Positions 53,307 to 64,000 of a stretch of DNA of 64,000 nucleotides are shown in pieces. This stretch comes from Actinomycetota bacterium (GTDB lineage: Bacteria; Actinomycetota; Actinomycetes; Propionibacteriales; Propionibacteriaceae): contig JAIUOS010000015.1 in assembly GCA_020161755.1 (NCBI GenBank), positions 1 to 64,000 of the forward strand. Direction: 5' to 3'. The translations under genes and the position numbers were made by a program. Each line of letters opens with the position of its first letter. The first letter of the stretch is position 1. The notes beneath the pieces were generated by a model that worked only from the letters and a program-made list of their open reading frames with translations, was not told where the DNA came from and ran no database searches.

Positions 53307-54416
53307 TCAGTGCCGCCGCAGCCTGGCCAGCAGCCCCGGCTTGCGCGTGTGCGTCGCGGCTGGCGTCCGTGGTGTTCCCTCGACGCTCACCCGTGCGTCC
53401 GGCTGGTCGGCGTCGACGCGCATCTGCTCGATCAGCCGGTCGGTGACCACCGCGGACGCGAAGTCGTTCGTCCCGGCCACCTGGTGGTCGGCCACCCGTT
53501 GCGCGAAGTGCTCGAGCTGGGCGGTGTACTCCTCGCCCCGCAGGTAGAACGACACCGGCTCGGTGAGCTCGGTGGTGTACTTCACGTTCCAGCCCGGGCG
53601 GTACCCGGCCAACTCGGGCGCGTCCTCGCGGAAGTACGCCTGGAGCTCCTGCCGGTCGGCGAAGATCCGCCCCTTGGTGCCCCACAACGTGATCCGGGTG
53701 GTCATCTTCCGCACCGACTCGTCGCACCAGTTGACCGACACCTGGGTGGTCACGTTGCCGGGGTAGACCAGGGTGCTGGACACCTCGTCGTCGATCTCGC
53801 GGGAGAAGACCGAGTTCAGCACGGTGCCGCCGACCGACTCGGGCTCGCCGAGGTACCAGTTCATCAGGTTGAGCGGGTGTGCGGCGTAGTCGTAGAGACA
53901 GCCACCACCCTCGGACTTCCGGCTGCGCCAGGTGCCGCCCTGCGGCTTCAGCACCACCGGGCCGTAGGCCTCGGCGAGGGAGTGCGTGACGTCGCCGATG
54001 GCTCCGGCGTCCAGCAGCCGCTTGACCTCGGCGAACACTCCGACGAACCGGTTGTGGTAGCCGACCTGGGTGACGAGGTCCTTCTCCGCCGCCAGGGCGA
54101 CCAGCTCCTCCCCTTCGTCCGTGCCGAGGCAGAACGGCTTCTCGCAGAAGACCGCGACCCCGGCCTCCAGCGCCGCCCGCACCATCGGCGCGTGCAACCG
54201 GGTCGGCGTCGCCACGATCACCGCGTCCAGCGGCTCGTCCGCCAGCATCCGCTCCAGGGACGTGTAGGTCTTCAGCCCGGTGTACTTGGCCAGGACGTCG
54301 AGCATGATGCCCGAGGAGTCGCAGATCGCCGCCAACTCCACCCCCGGCAGCGCCCGCGCGATCGAGAGATGGGAGATGCCCATCTTCCCCAGGCCCACCA
54401 CGGCGACTCTGATCAT
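53307..54416 (-). CDS. Gfo/Idh/MocA-family oxidoreductase
   Basis: 369 residues. Rossmann motif VGLGKMGISHLS at the start, CEKPFCLG near residue 115, and the catalytic-region KSEGGGCLYDYAAHPLNLMNW with the D-x3-H motif. It probably oxidises or reduces a sugar nucleotide in the EPS pathway with NAD(P). ATGA overlap with the DUF1972 glycosyltransferase upstream. The C-terminal tail is basic and likely disordered. Confidence 0.9.
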   Translation of the reverse strand: MIRVAVVGLGKMGISHLSIARALPGVELAAICDSSGIMLDVLAKYTGLKTYTSLERMLADEPLDAVIVATPTRLHAPMVRAALEAGVAVFCEKPFCLGTDEGEELVALAAEKDLVTQVGYHNRFVGVFAEVKRLLDAGAIGDVTHSLAEAYGPVVLKPQGGTWRSRKSEGGGCLYDYAAHPLNLMNWYLGEPESVGGTVLNSVFSREIDDEVSSTLVYPGNVTTQVSVNWCDESVRKMTTRITLWGTKGRIFADRQELQAYFREDAPELAGYRPGWNVKYTTELTEPVSFYLRGEEYTAQLEHFAQRVADHQVAGTNDFASAVVTDRLIEQMRVDADQPDARVSVEGTPRTPAATHTRKPGLLARLRRH

Positions 54417-55552
54417 GACGTCATCCTTGTCTGCTCACGCTCGTCCCGCCCCGAAGCGGCGAGCACCTCCAGAAGTAGTTCCTCGTACTGACCGGCGACG
54501 TGTTCCCAGGTGAACTCCTCGCCGTGCCGCTCCCGGCTCGCGCGGCCGAGCGCGGCCAGCCGCTCCGGGTCGGAGAGGACCTCGTCGAGCCGGTCGGCGA
54601 CGTCCCCGGCGGTGCGGAAGTAGACCGCACCCTCGCCGGCGACCCAACGGTTGTACGGGTTGTCGTGGGCGAGCACCGCGTTGCCGGCAGCCATCGCCTC
54701 GACCAGGGACGGGTTGGTCCCGCCGACGGTGTGGCCGTGCAGGTACATCGCGGAGTGCAACCGCAGGGCGCGCAGCCTCTCCGGCTCGTAGATCGAACCC
54801 GGGAAGAGCACCTGGTCGGAGGCTGCGGCCAGCACCTCGGCGTGGTACGGGTCGGACGGGTCGTACCCGCCGACCACGACCAGCTGGTGGTCGCGCCGGG
54901 CGGCGGAGAACCCGGTCACCAGCTCGAGGATCGAGTTCTCCGGGATGGGCCGGCAGACCAGGGTGAGGTAGCCGCCGGGCTCCAGGCCGAGGTCGGTCAC
55001 CGGCCCGGTCCGGGCGGTCGTGACCGCGTCGGCGCCGTAGGTGATCATCGCGATCTTCCGCGCGGGCGCCCGGGTGCGCAGGTACACCTCGATCTCGGGG
55101 TGGTCGGCGATCAGCCGGTTGCCGACCAGCGCCGCGATCCGCTCGTTCACGTAGAGGATCGCCTGCCGGAAGAACCCCCAGCGCGCCCTCGACCACTCGA
55201 TCCCGTCCATGTTGATCACGAGCGGGATGCGGCGCAGGCGCTGCCAGGTGTTGAAGATCCCGGTGTTGTAGCCGAACACCAGGCACAGGTCCCGGTGGCG
55301 ACTGGCGTGCCGCACCGAGCGGAGGTCGAAGAGCGAGGTACCGCGCCAGCCCGGCAGGTGCACCGGGATGTGGACGCGGCGCAGGCCCTCCCACGTGTCC
55401 TCGGTGATCGGCCCCTTCCCGTCCGCCTGGCAGTAGACGACGACGTCCCAGCCGCGGCCGGCGAGGAACTTCCCCACGTGCTCGGCAGCGGTCTCGAAAC
55501 CGCCGTAGGCGGCCGGAACCCCGTGGGTGCCGAGAATGCGCACCGTCGGCAT
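54413..55552 (-). CDS. DUF1972-type GT4 glycosyltransferase (rhamnosyltransferase-like)
   Basis: 379 residues, with a G5 tract ten bases before the ATG. GTHGVPAAYGGFETAAEHVG is the DUF1972 signature. MDGIEWSRARWG and the C-terminal HTVGGTNPSLVEAMAAGNAV are typical of the family, whose members often add rhamnose. This fits the dTDP-rhamnose genes nearby. First gene of a run of overlapping minus-strand genes (54413, 53307, 52385, 51213). Confidence 0.88.
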   Translation of the reverse strand: MPTVRILGTHGVPAAYGGFETAAEHVGKFLAGRGWDVVVYCQADGKGPITEDTWEGLRRVHIPVHLPGWRGTSLFDLRSVRHASRHRDLCLVFGYNTGIFNTWQRLRRIPLVINMDGIEWSRARWGFFRQAILYVNERIAALVGNRLIADHPEIEVYLRTRAPARKIAMITYGADAVTTARTGPVTDLGLEPGGYLTLVCRPIPENSILELVTGFSAARRDHQLVVVGGYDPSDPYHAEVLAAASDQVLFPGSIYEPERLRALRLHSAMYLHGHTVGGTNPSLVEAMAAGNAVLAHDNPYNRWVAGEGAVYFRTAGDVADRLDEVLSDPERLAALGRASRERHGEEFTWEHVAGQYEELLLEVLAASGRDEREQTRMTS

Positions 55553-55628
55553 AAGTCAGAATCCCCCTGAATCAGAATGGACAGCAGCGTCCGGCCGCTC
55601 GGCCGGTTCGATCATCCGATGGATGCCG

Positions 55629-56060
55629 TCACCACTCAGAGAGGACGCGCCGCAGTTCGGTCGACGAGGTGTGCAGCGTGTACGGGAAGTAGAGCACCCG
55701 GGCACCGACGCCGGCCAACTGCTCCTCCAGGCGGAGCCCCTTGGGCGTCCCGCGCCAGTCGTCGCCCTTGAACAGGACGTCGAAGTGGACCTGTTCCCAC
55801 ACCTGGAGCTTGTTGGCCGAGTGGTCGACGACCGCCTCGTCGACGATGCCGATGGCACCGACGATCTCCAGCCGTTCGTCGAACGGGATGATCGGCCACT
55901 TGTTCTTCATTGCGAACAGCGCCTCGTCGGTGACCACTCCGGCCACTAGCCAGTCACAGTTCTCCCGGGCGCGTTTCAGGATGTTCAGGTGGCCGATGTG
56001 GAACATGTCCCACCCGCCCGGAACGTATCCGACCACGCCTCCAGCACGTCGAATTGCCAT
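55629..56060 (-). CDS. TagD-like cytidylyltransferase
   Basis: 143 residues from ATG 56060, with a G6 tract ten bases upstream. VPGGWDMFHIGHLNIL holds the HxGH nucleotidyl-transfer motif, and TLHTSSTELRR is the C-terminal counterpart of the RTxGISTT motif, though diverged. It predicts CTP-dependent activation of a small phospho-alcohol such as glycerol 3-phosphate. Together with the CDP-alcohol phosphotransferase it points to a phospho-polyol decoration. A longer frame upstream to 56168 has no good start. Confidence 0.85.
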   Translation of the reverse strand: MAIRRAGGVVGYVPGGWDMFHIGHLNILKRARENCDWLVAGVVTDEALFAMKNKWPIIPFDERLEIVGAIGIVDEAVVDHSANKLQVWEQVHFDVLFKGDDWRGTPKGLRLEEQLAGVGARVLYFPYTLHTSSTELRRVLSEW

Positions 56061-56249
56061 TGCCGATCCTCCCCCCAGATTTACCGTCTTCTCCGATCCC
56101 CCACCGGAAATGACAGCTTCGGCATGTACTGCAGTGGCCGGCAGTTCACCTGCGGGCCAACAACTCAATTATGGGCGTCTGCCGCCGGATGTCCACCCGT
56201 GCCCTCGGGTGGGGTGCCGGCGCGCACCCCGACCGGCCGACGGCCGGCG

Positions 56250-59693
<3,444 letters not shown>

Positions 59694-59917
59694 GCCCCGG
59701 CCCGGACGGCGCCCCGGAGCACGACACGGGCCGCCTGATACCGCGTTGAGTAGATGTGCGCAACTGGTCTGCACGGTTTCCCGGCCGCTTGGCATGGTTT
59801 CCGCCGCTCTGGCAGACTGGGTCGCGATCGACAGACCGCTTGGGGGAGTAGGTGTCGATCCGGTCTTCCCGGGGGGGTTGATCGTTCGGGGGATTTCTGG
59901 TCTGAACCGGGGGGATC
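59694..59917 (+). promoter_or_regulatory. Upstream region of the initiating glycosyltransferase with four G-tracts
   Basis: TTGGCA (59789-59794), an 18-base spacer and CAGACT (59813-59818) form a plausible promoter. The resulting leader of about 90 bases holds G-tracts at 59842-59846 (5), 59871-59877 (7), 59888-59892 (5) and 59909-59914 (6). The last is three bases before ATG 59918. Confidence 0.45.
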
Positions 59918-61393
59918 ATGACCACTTTCAGCGCGTATCTTGACGCACTCACCAGCCATGGGACCACCAGCCGGAGCGCCCGGAAACACTGGTTGCTCTC
60001 CCACGGCACACAGCACGCGATCCTTTTCGCCGGCGACCTCCTCGTGATCGCCGGAGCCATGCTGGTCGCGGTGTACGCCAGGGGCGCGGTGCCGTTCGAC
60101 ACCGCCGGCGACAGCTTCCACGTGATGGCTGTCGCTGCGCCGCTGCTCGGTGCGATGTGGCTGCTGATGCTCCAGCTCTTCGGCACCTACCAGCTGCGGC
60201 ACCAGCGTGCGGGCGCGGTGGAGTACAAGCGGGCCCTGATGGCGTCGTTCACGATGGCCGGGCTGGTCGGCATCGGCAGCTACCTGCTCAAGGCCGAGTT
60301 CCCGCGCGGGCTGTACGTCCTGCTGTTCACGGTCGGCACGGTCGGCCTGGTCACCGCCCGATTCGCCCGCCGCAAGGTGATGAACCGGGTGCACCGGCGG
60401 GGCTACTTCCTCACCCCGATCGTCGTGGCCGGTGGCAGTGGCCACGTGGACGCGATCGCCAAGGTGCTGCGCCGCGAGACCTGGCTCGGCTACCGCGTCG
60501 TCGGCGCGGTCACCGCCGACAAGGCCCACACCACCCCGGGTGGCCTGCCGGTGCTCGGCGCGATCGGTGACACGGTCGACGTGATCGAGAAGCACGACGT
60601 GGCCACCGTGATCTTCGCCGAAGGCTCCTTCTCCTCCCCGGCGGACTTCCGCCGGATGGCGTGGGAGCTCGAGGAGCAGGACGTCCACATGATCGTGGTG
60701 CCTGCGCTCACCGACGTCAGCGCCCAGCGTCTCGACGTCCGCCCCGTGGCCGGCCTTCCGCTGGTGGACGTCGACCGTCCGCAGGCCATCGAGGCCGCCC
60801 GCTGGATCAAGCGGACGTGGGACATCATCGGCTCCGCGGTCCTGCTGCTGCTGGCCGCACCGGTGATGGGCCTGGTCGCCCTCGCCATCAAGCTCGAGGA
60901 CAGGGGCCCGGTGATCTTCCGCCAGACCCGCGTCGGGCTGAAGGGCGAGTCCTTCGAATGCCTGAAGTTCCGCAGCATGGCTACCGACGCCGAAGCCCGC
61001 CTGGCCGCACTCATGGCCGAGAACGAGGGCGCCGGACCGCTGTTCAAGATGACGCACGACCCGAGGATCACGCGAGTGGGCCGGTTCATCCGGCGGTTCT
61101 CCCTCGACGAGCTCCCGCAGTTGTGGAACGCCCTCCGTGGAGACATGAGCCTGGTCGGACCCCGCCCGGCACTGCCCACGGAGGTCGCTCAGTACGACCC
61201 CGACACCCGACGACGCCTCGACGTACGACCAGGCCTCACCGGACTGTGGCAGGTCTCAGGACGCTCCAACCTGTCCTGGGACGACACCGTTCGCCTCGAC
61301 CTCTACTACGTCGACAACTGGTCCATGGTTCAGGATCTGATGATCCTCGCCCGGACCGCGAAGGCCGTCGTCGGCTCGAGCGGCGCGTACTGA
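59918..61393 (+). CDS. Polyprenyl glycosylphosphotransferase (WbaP/WcaJ-like EPS initiating enzyme)
   Basis: 491 residues. Four to five N-terminal helices (about 35-150), a Rossmann-like CoA-binding_3 region (IVVAGGSGHVDAIAKVL), another helix (IIGSAVLLLLAAPVMGLVALAIKLE) and the catalytic C-terminal domain. That domain has FECLKFRSM, RRFSLDELPQLWNALRGDMSLVGPRP and RPGLTGLWQVSGRS. It transfers a sugar phosphate to undecaprenyl phosphate and so starts each repeat unit. Regulated from its own long G-rich leader. Confidence 0.94.
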   Translation: MTTFSAYLDALTSHGTTSRSARKHWLLSHGTQHAILFAGDLLVIAGAMLVAVYARGAVPFDTAGDSFHVMAVAAPLLGAMWLLMLQLFGTYQLRHQRAGAVEYKRALMASFTMAGLVGIGSYLLKAEFPRGLYVLLFTVGTVGLVTARFARRKVMNRVHRRGYFLTPIVVAGGSGHVDAIAKVLRRETWLGYRVVGAVTADKAHTTPGGLPVLGAIGDTVDVIEKHDVATVIFAEGSFSSPADFRRMAWELEEQDVHMIVVPALTDVSAQRLDVRPVAGLPLVDVDRPQAIEAARWIKRTWDIIGSAVLLLLAAPVMGLVALAIKLEDRGPVIFRQTRVGLKGESFECLKFRSMATDAEARLAALMAENEGAGPLFKMTHDPRITRVGRFIRRFSLDELPQLWNALRGDMSLVGPRPALPTEVAQYDPDTRRRLDVRPGLTGLWQVSGRSNLSWDDTVRLDLYYVDNWSMVQDLMILARTAKAVVGSSGAY

Positions 61394-61397
61394 GCAG

Positions 61398-61435
61398 CCG
61401 GTGGCGCCGGCGCGAATCCCCCCCGGCGCCACCGG
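61398..61435. terminator. Terminator between the EPS initiating enzyme and DUF4012 genes
   Basis: A 13-bp stem (CCGGTGGCGCCGG and complement) with a 12-base loop, five bases after the stop of the plus-strand gene and between convergent genes. Confidence 0.78.
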
Positions 61436-61502
61436 GCCAGCTCTTCCCACCGCGGGCAGCGTCCCGCCGTGGACGCTGACGTCCCACCGTTGACGCGGAC
61501 GC

Positions 61503-63377
61503 CTACGCGCGCTCCAGGGTGAGGTCGAGGACCAGGTCCTGCAGCAGCGGCGTGGCCAACGAGACGTGTTGGGCGTCCCCGCTCGTCGCGACCCGGGCGC
61601 CGTCGTTGCGGAACTCCGCCGCCGAGCTGACGATCCGCCACCCCGAGGGCGCCTGCACCGTGATCGTCGTGTCGGTGTCCACCAGGTCGGCCTGCCGCAC
61701 CAGCAGCAGCCGGTAGTGCCGTGCCGCCGTACCGACGTCGGCCGACGGCGCAGCCCCGGTCGTCGGTGGTGCCACCCCGTCGCGGACGGCGTCCGGCACC
61801 CGCGTCCGGAGTTCGACCGTGGCCGAGGCGGCCTTGGGCACCCCGAACGTCCGGGCGAAGGTCGGCAGCCCGGTCGCGTCGTCGACAGCGGTGAACGGGC
61901 TTTCCCCGTCCAGGGTGGTTCCGGTCGCCCGGTGCACCCGCAGGTAGGGGCGGAACCGGTCGGCGAGGTAGCCCAGCGGCACGTCCGGGTCCTTGTGGTA
62001 CCCCAGCGTCAGGACGGTGGCAGCGGTGCCATCCTCACCGAGTTGCACCTGGTAGTCCAGGCTCTTCGCGACGCCCATGTTGCCCTTCGCGGGGCGCTTG
62101 ACGATCGCATGGCTCACGGCGAGGACGTCGGTGGTGCCCTCCGGCGGGGCGATCGCCCCCGACCAGCCCGTCGCGACCAGGGCGCGCTGGGCGTCCGCAT
62201 CGGTCAGGTACAGCTGGATGTGCCGCTGGTTGGCGGACGTGGCGAGGGCGGTCATCACCGGGCGGAACTCGTCGTCGGACAGGTCGAGGAGGCGCTTCAT
62301 CACAGCCTTGGCGAGCGAGACGACGGCGTTCTTCTTGTTCTGCTCGTCCAGCCCGCTCTTCTCGACCTCGACAACGTAGCTGAGCTGCTCGACGACGTTC
62401 TGCCAGGTCAGCGCCACCTTGGACTCGGGCACCCGGATCGGGCCGAACACCTTCAGCAGGTCGCTGATCGTCGACAGGTCGAGCGCGATGATCCCGTCGA
62501 GCTTCGGCTGCCGGGGCTCCATGCTCTCCCAGAGCCGGGTGATCACCTCACCGCTGGTCGGGAAGTCGATCCACCAGTTCGCGTTGCGGAGGTACAGCTG
62601 CGGTTTCTTGTCCATCCCCGGCGGGGACGGGAGCATCAGGGTGTCGGCCGGCAGGGTGAAGATGTCGGCGAACTCGCTGAGCTTCAGCCCGTCGGGTCCC
62701 ACCTCGACCAGCCCGTAGGTGCCGGGGAACCCCCCGGTCGGACGCAGCTGCGCGCCGTTCTGCGCGAGGACGAGGAACCGGTGCTGGCCGGAGAAGACGT
62801 AACGCTCCAGCGCCAGCAGTGACTCGCTGCGCTCGAGGGTGGTGCGCAGCGGGTCGAGCAGCCCGTTCAGCTCGGTGACGGCGCCCGCGAGCGGGGGCAC
62901 CAGCCCGTCCGTGGTGAGCCCGTCGACCCGGTCGGCCACCACGGTCAGGTGCACCAGGGCCGCGTCCAGGTGCGGGTGGGCGAGGGCGAGCAACTGGCCG
63001 AGTCGGTCGCGGTCGGAGGCTCCGGACGCCTTGCCCAGCAGTTGCGCGGCCTCCGAGCCCGCGCCCGACCCTTCCAGCCCGATGGTGAACAGGTCGTCCG
63101 CCGCGTCCAGCTGCCGCCCGACGAACGGGACGGAGCGCAGCCACGCCGGCCCGAGCAGGTCCCGGCCGCGGGAGAACTCCCCGGCCGCCCGCTCGAAGGA
63201 CGCCTGAGCGCTCGTCGCGTCCCCGGCCTCAAGGCTCTTCAGGCCGGCCTTGGCGTCGGCGCGTGCGGACTGCGCAGCCCCCTGGACGTCCTGGACGCGC
63301 AGGAGGGCGAGGATGCCGAGCGCGACCACGGCGACCAGGACCACCGCGCCGGCGATCCACGAGGCTCTGCGCTTCAC
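61503..63377 (-). CDS. DUF4012 domain-containing membrane-anchored protein
   Basis: 624 residues from GTG 63377. One N-terminal helix (about 6-28), a helical region (DAKAGLKSLEAGDATSAQASFERAAGEF), then a large extracytoplasmic domain. FLVLAQNGAQLRPTGGFPGTYGLV and the later ANWWIDFPTSGEVITRLWE are the DUF4012 signature. The family is repeatedly found in polysaccharide loci but its role is unknown. TATCGT on the minus strand ends 6 bases before the GTG, suggesting a leaderless transcript. The open frame upstream to 63470 crosses the divergent promoter. Confidence 0.88.
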   Translation of the reverse strand: MKRRASWIAGAVVLVAVVALGILALLRVQDVQGAAQSARADAKAGLKSLEAGDATSAQASFERAAGEFSRGRDLLGPAWLRSVPFVGRQLDAADDLFTIGLEGSGAGSEAAQLLGKASGASDRDRLGQLLALAHPHLDAALVHLTVVADRVDGLTTDGLVPPLAGAVTELNGLLDPLRTTLERSESLLALERYVFSGQHRFLVLAQNGAQLRPTGGFPGTYGLVEVGPDGLKLSEFADIFTLPADTLMLPSPPGMDKKPQLYLRNANWWIDFPTSGEVITRLWESMEPRQPKLDGIIALDLSTISDLLKVFGPIRVPESKVALTWQNVVEQLSYVVEVEKSGLDEQNKKNAVVSLAKAVMKRLLDLSDDEFRPVMTALATSANQRHIQLYLTDADAQRALVATGWSGAIAPPEGTTDVLAVSHAIVKRPAKGNMGVAKSLDYQVQLGEDGTAATVLTLGYHKDPDVPLGYLADRFRPYLRVHRATGTTLDGESPFTAVDDATGLPTFARTFGVPKAASATVELRTRVPDAVRDGVAPPTTGAAPSADVGTAARHYRLLLVRQADLVDTDTTITVQAPSGWRIVSSAAEFRNDGARVATSGDAQHVSLATPLLQDLVLDLTLERA

Positions 63378-63456
63378 GCGGCAACGATATCGGGGCGCCC
63401 CAATCCGCCAGGCGGCACCGTCCCGGACGCGCCGCGGCACCGGCGGCGAGGTTCGG

Positions 63457-63462
63457 TAGCGT
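63457..63462 (+). promoter_or_regulatory. -10 box of the DUF1015 gene
   Basis: TAGCGT ends 6 bases before ATG 63469. The divergent DUF4012 gene has its own TATCGT at 63389-63384 with the same spacing. Confidence 0.5.
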
Positions 63463-63468
63463 TGCACC

Positions 63469-64000
63469 ATGCCCCGAATCGCACCGTTCCCGGCCCTCCG
63501 CTACGCCCCGGGCGCCGACCTCCAGCAGGTCATCGCGCCCCCCTACGACGTGCTGTCGGACGCCGACGTGACCGAACTCGGCACGCGCGACCCCCACAAC
63601 ATCGTCCACGTCGACGTGCCGACCGGCGGTGACGACCGCTACGAGGTGGCCGCCCGCACGCTCGCCGAATGGCTGGACGAGGGCGTCCTGGTGCGCGACG
63701 CGGCGCCGACCCTGACGATCTACCGGATGTCGTTCACCGACGCCACCGGCGCCGACCGCACCATCGTCGGCGTGCTGTGCGGGCTGGAGGTCGTCGACCT
63801 CGACGCGGGCGGCGTCCTCCCGCACGAGCGCACCACGCCCAAAGCGGTCACCGACCGGCTCGACCTGACCCGGGCCACCGCGACCAACCTGTCCCCGGTG
63901 TGGGGCCTGTCGCTCGCCCAGGGCCTCACCGCAGCCCTGGCCGAGCCCGGTGAGCAGGTCGGCGAGATGGTCGCCGAGGGCGTCGTCCACACCGTGGAAC
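63469..64000 (+). CDS. DUF1015 family protein (partial, runs off the window)
   Basis: The first 177 residues are visible. RIAPFPALRYAPGADLQQVIAPPYDVLS and DPHNIVHVDVP form the typical DUF1015 N-terminus (the family includes SerK-type kinases), and VLPHERTTPKAVTDRLDL matches the conserved later block. It is complete at the 5' end and truncated only by the window edge. Housekeeping rather than EPS related, as far as can be judged. Confidence 0.88.
   Translation, partial: MPRIAPFPALRYAPGADLQQVIAPPYDVLSDADVTELGTRDPHNIVHVDVPTGGDDRYEVAARTLAEWLDEGVLVRDAAPTLTIYRMSFTDATGADRTIVGVLCGLEVVDLDAGGVLPHERTTPKAVTDRLDLTRATATNLSPVWGLSLAQGLTAALAEPGEQVGEMVAEGVVHTVE

Overview
The window is GC-rich, densely coded DNA with GTG/TTG starts, many 4-base stop/start overlaps, Tat-type lipoproteins, a class E sortase, and a run of genes that appear to start without a leader (a TANNNT-like -10 hexamer ending 6-8 bases before the start codon). 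This fits an actinobacterium. The fused RmlC-RmlD protein and overall gene content suggest Propionibacteriales, but that placement is inference. No rRNA, tRNA, CRISPR array, transposase or phage gene was seen.

Region 1 (1-7934): end of an unknown gene, then a complete eight-gene cluster matching the Escherichia coli yhf set: yhfZ and yhfY (regulators), yhfU, yhfT (membrane transporter), php (amidohydrolase), yhfS and yhfX (two PLP enzymes) and yhfW (phosphopentomutase-like). The order is permuted relative to E. coli, with regulators first. A 68-bp perfect palindrome follows.

Region 2 (8078-13776): a thermolysin-type protease with a C-terminal emfourin-like inhibitor domain, a frameshifted EamA exporter, a DUF1905/YdeI-type protein, secreted metallophosphatase A, a Gpt-type phosphoribosyltransferase, acylphosphatase, and a 54-residue membrane protein paired with a class E sortase.

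Region 3 (13776-27199): an OmpR/EnvZ-type two-component pair followed by a GT39 mannosyltransferase-like protein and a GT2-GtrA protein (a probable lipid-linked glycosylation unit), a GlxA-type regulator overlapping deoC, an OpuAC/ProX-type lipoprotein, an uncharacterised structured intergenic segment, pyruvate phosphate dikinase and an SMP-30 lactonase-like protein.

Region 4 (27430-63377): a large exopolysaccharide / cell-surface locus. Sugar supply is RmlA, RmlB and RmlC-RmlD (dTDP-L-rhamnose). Assembly proteins are a WbaP/WcaJ-like initiating transferase, two GT4 glycosyltransferases, a Gfo/Idh/MocA oxidoreductase, an unknown TIM-barrel-like protein, a flippase, a Wzz-like chain-length protein and an O-antigen-ligase-like polymerase. 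A TagD-like cytidylyltransferase and a CDP-alcohol phosphotransferase suggest a phospho-polyol component. Secreted products include two giant (1807 and 1649 residue) beta-propeller/Fn3/LamG/PKD proteins, a beta-helix protein, two more metallophosphatases and a glycerophosphodiesterase. Five secreted proteins share one beta-rich module, and several genes carry G-tracts at the Shine-Dalgarno position. A DUF4012 protein and a DUF1015 protein (cut by the window edge) close the window.

Most promising leads: the EPS surface system with its shared module, the actinobacterial yhf cluster, the protease-inhibitor fusion, the palindromic element translated as the N-terminus of RmlC-RmlD, and the widespread leaderless starts.
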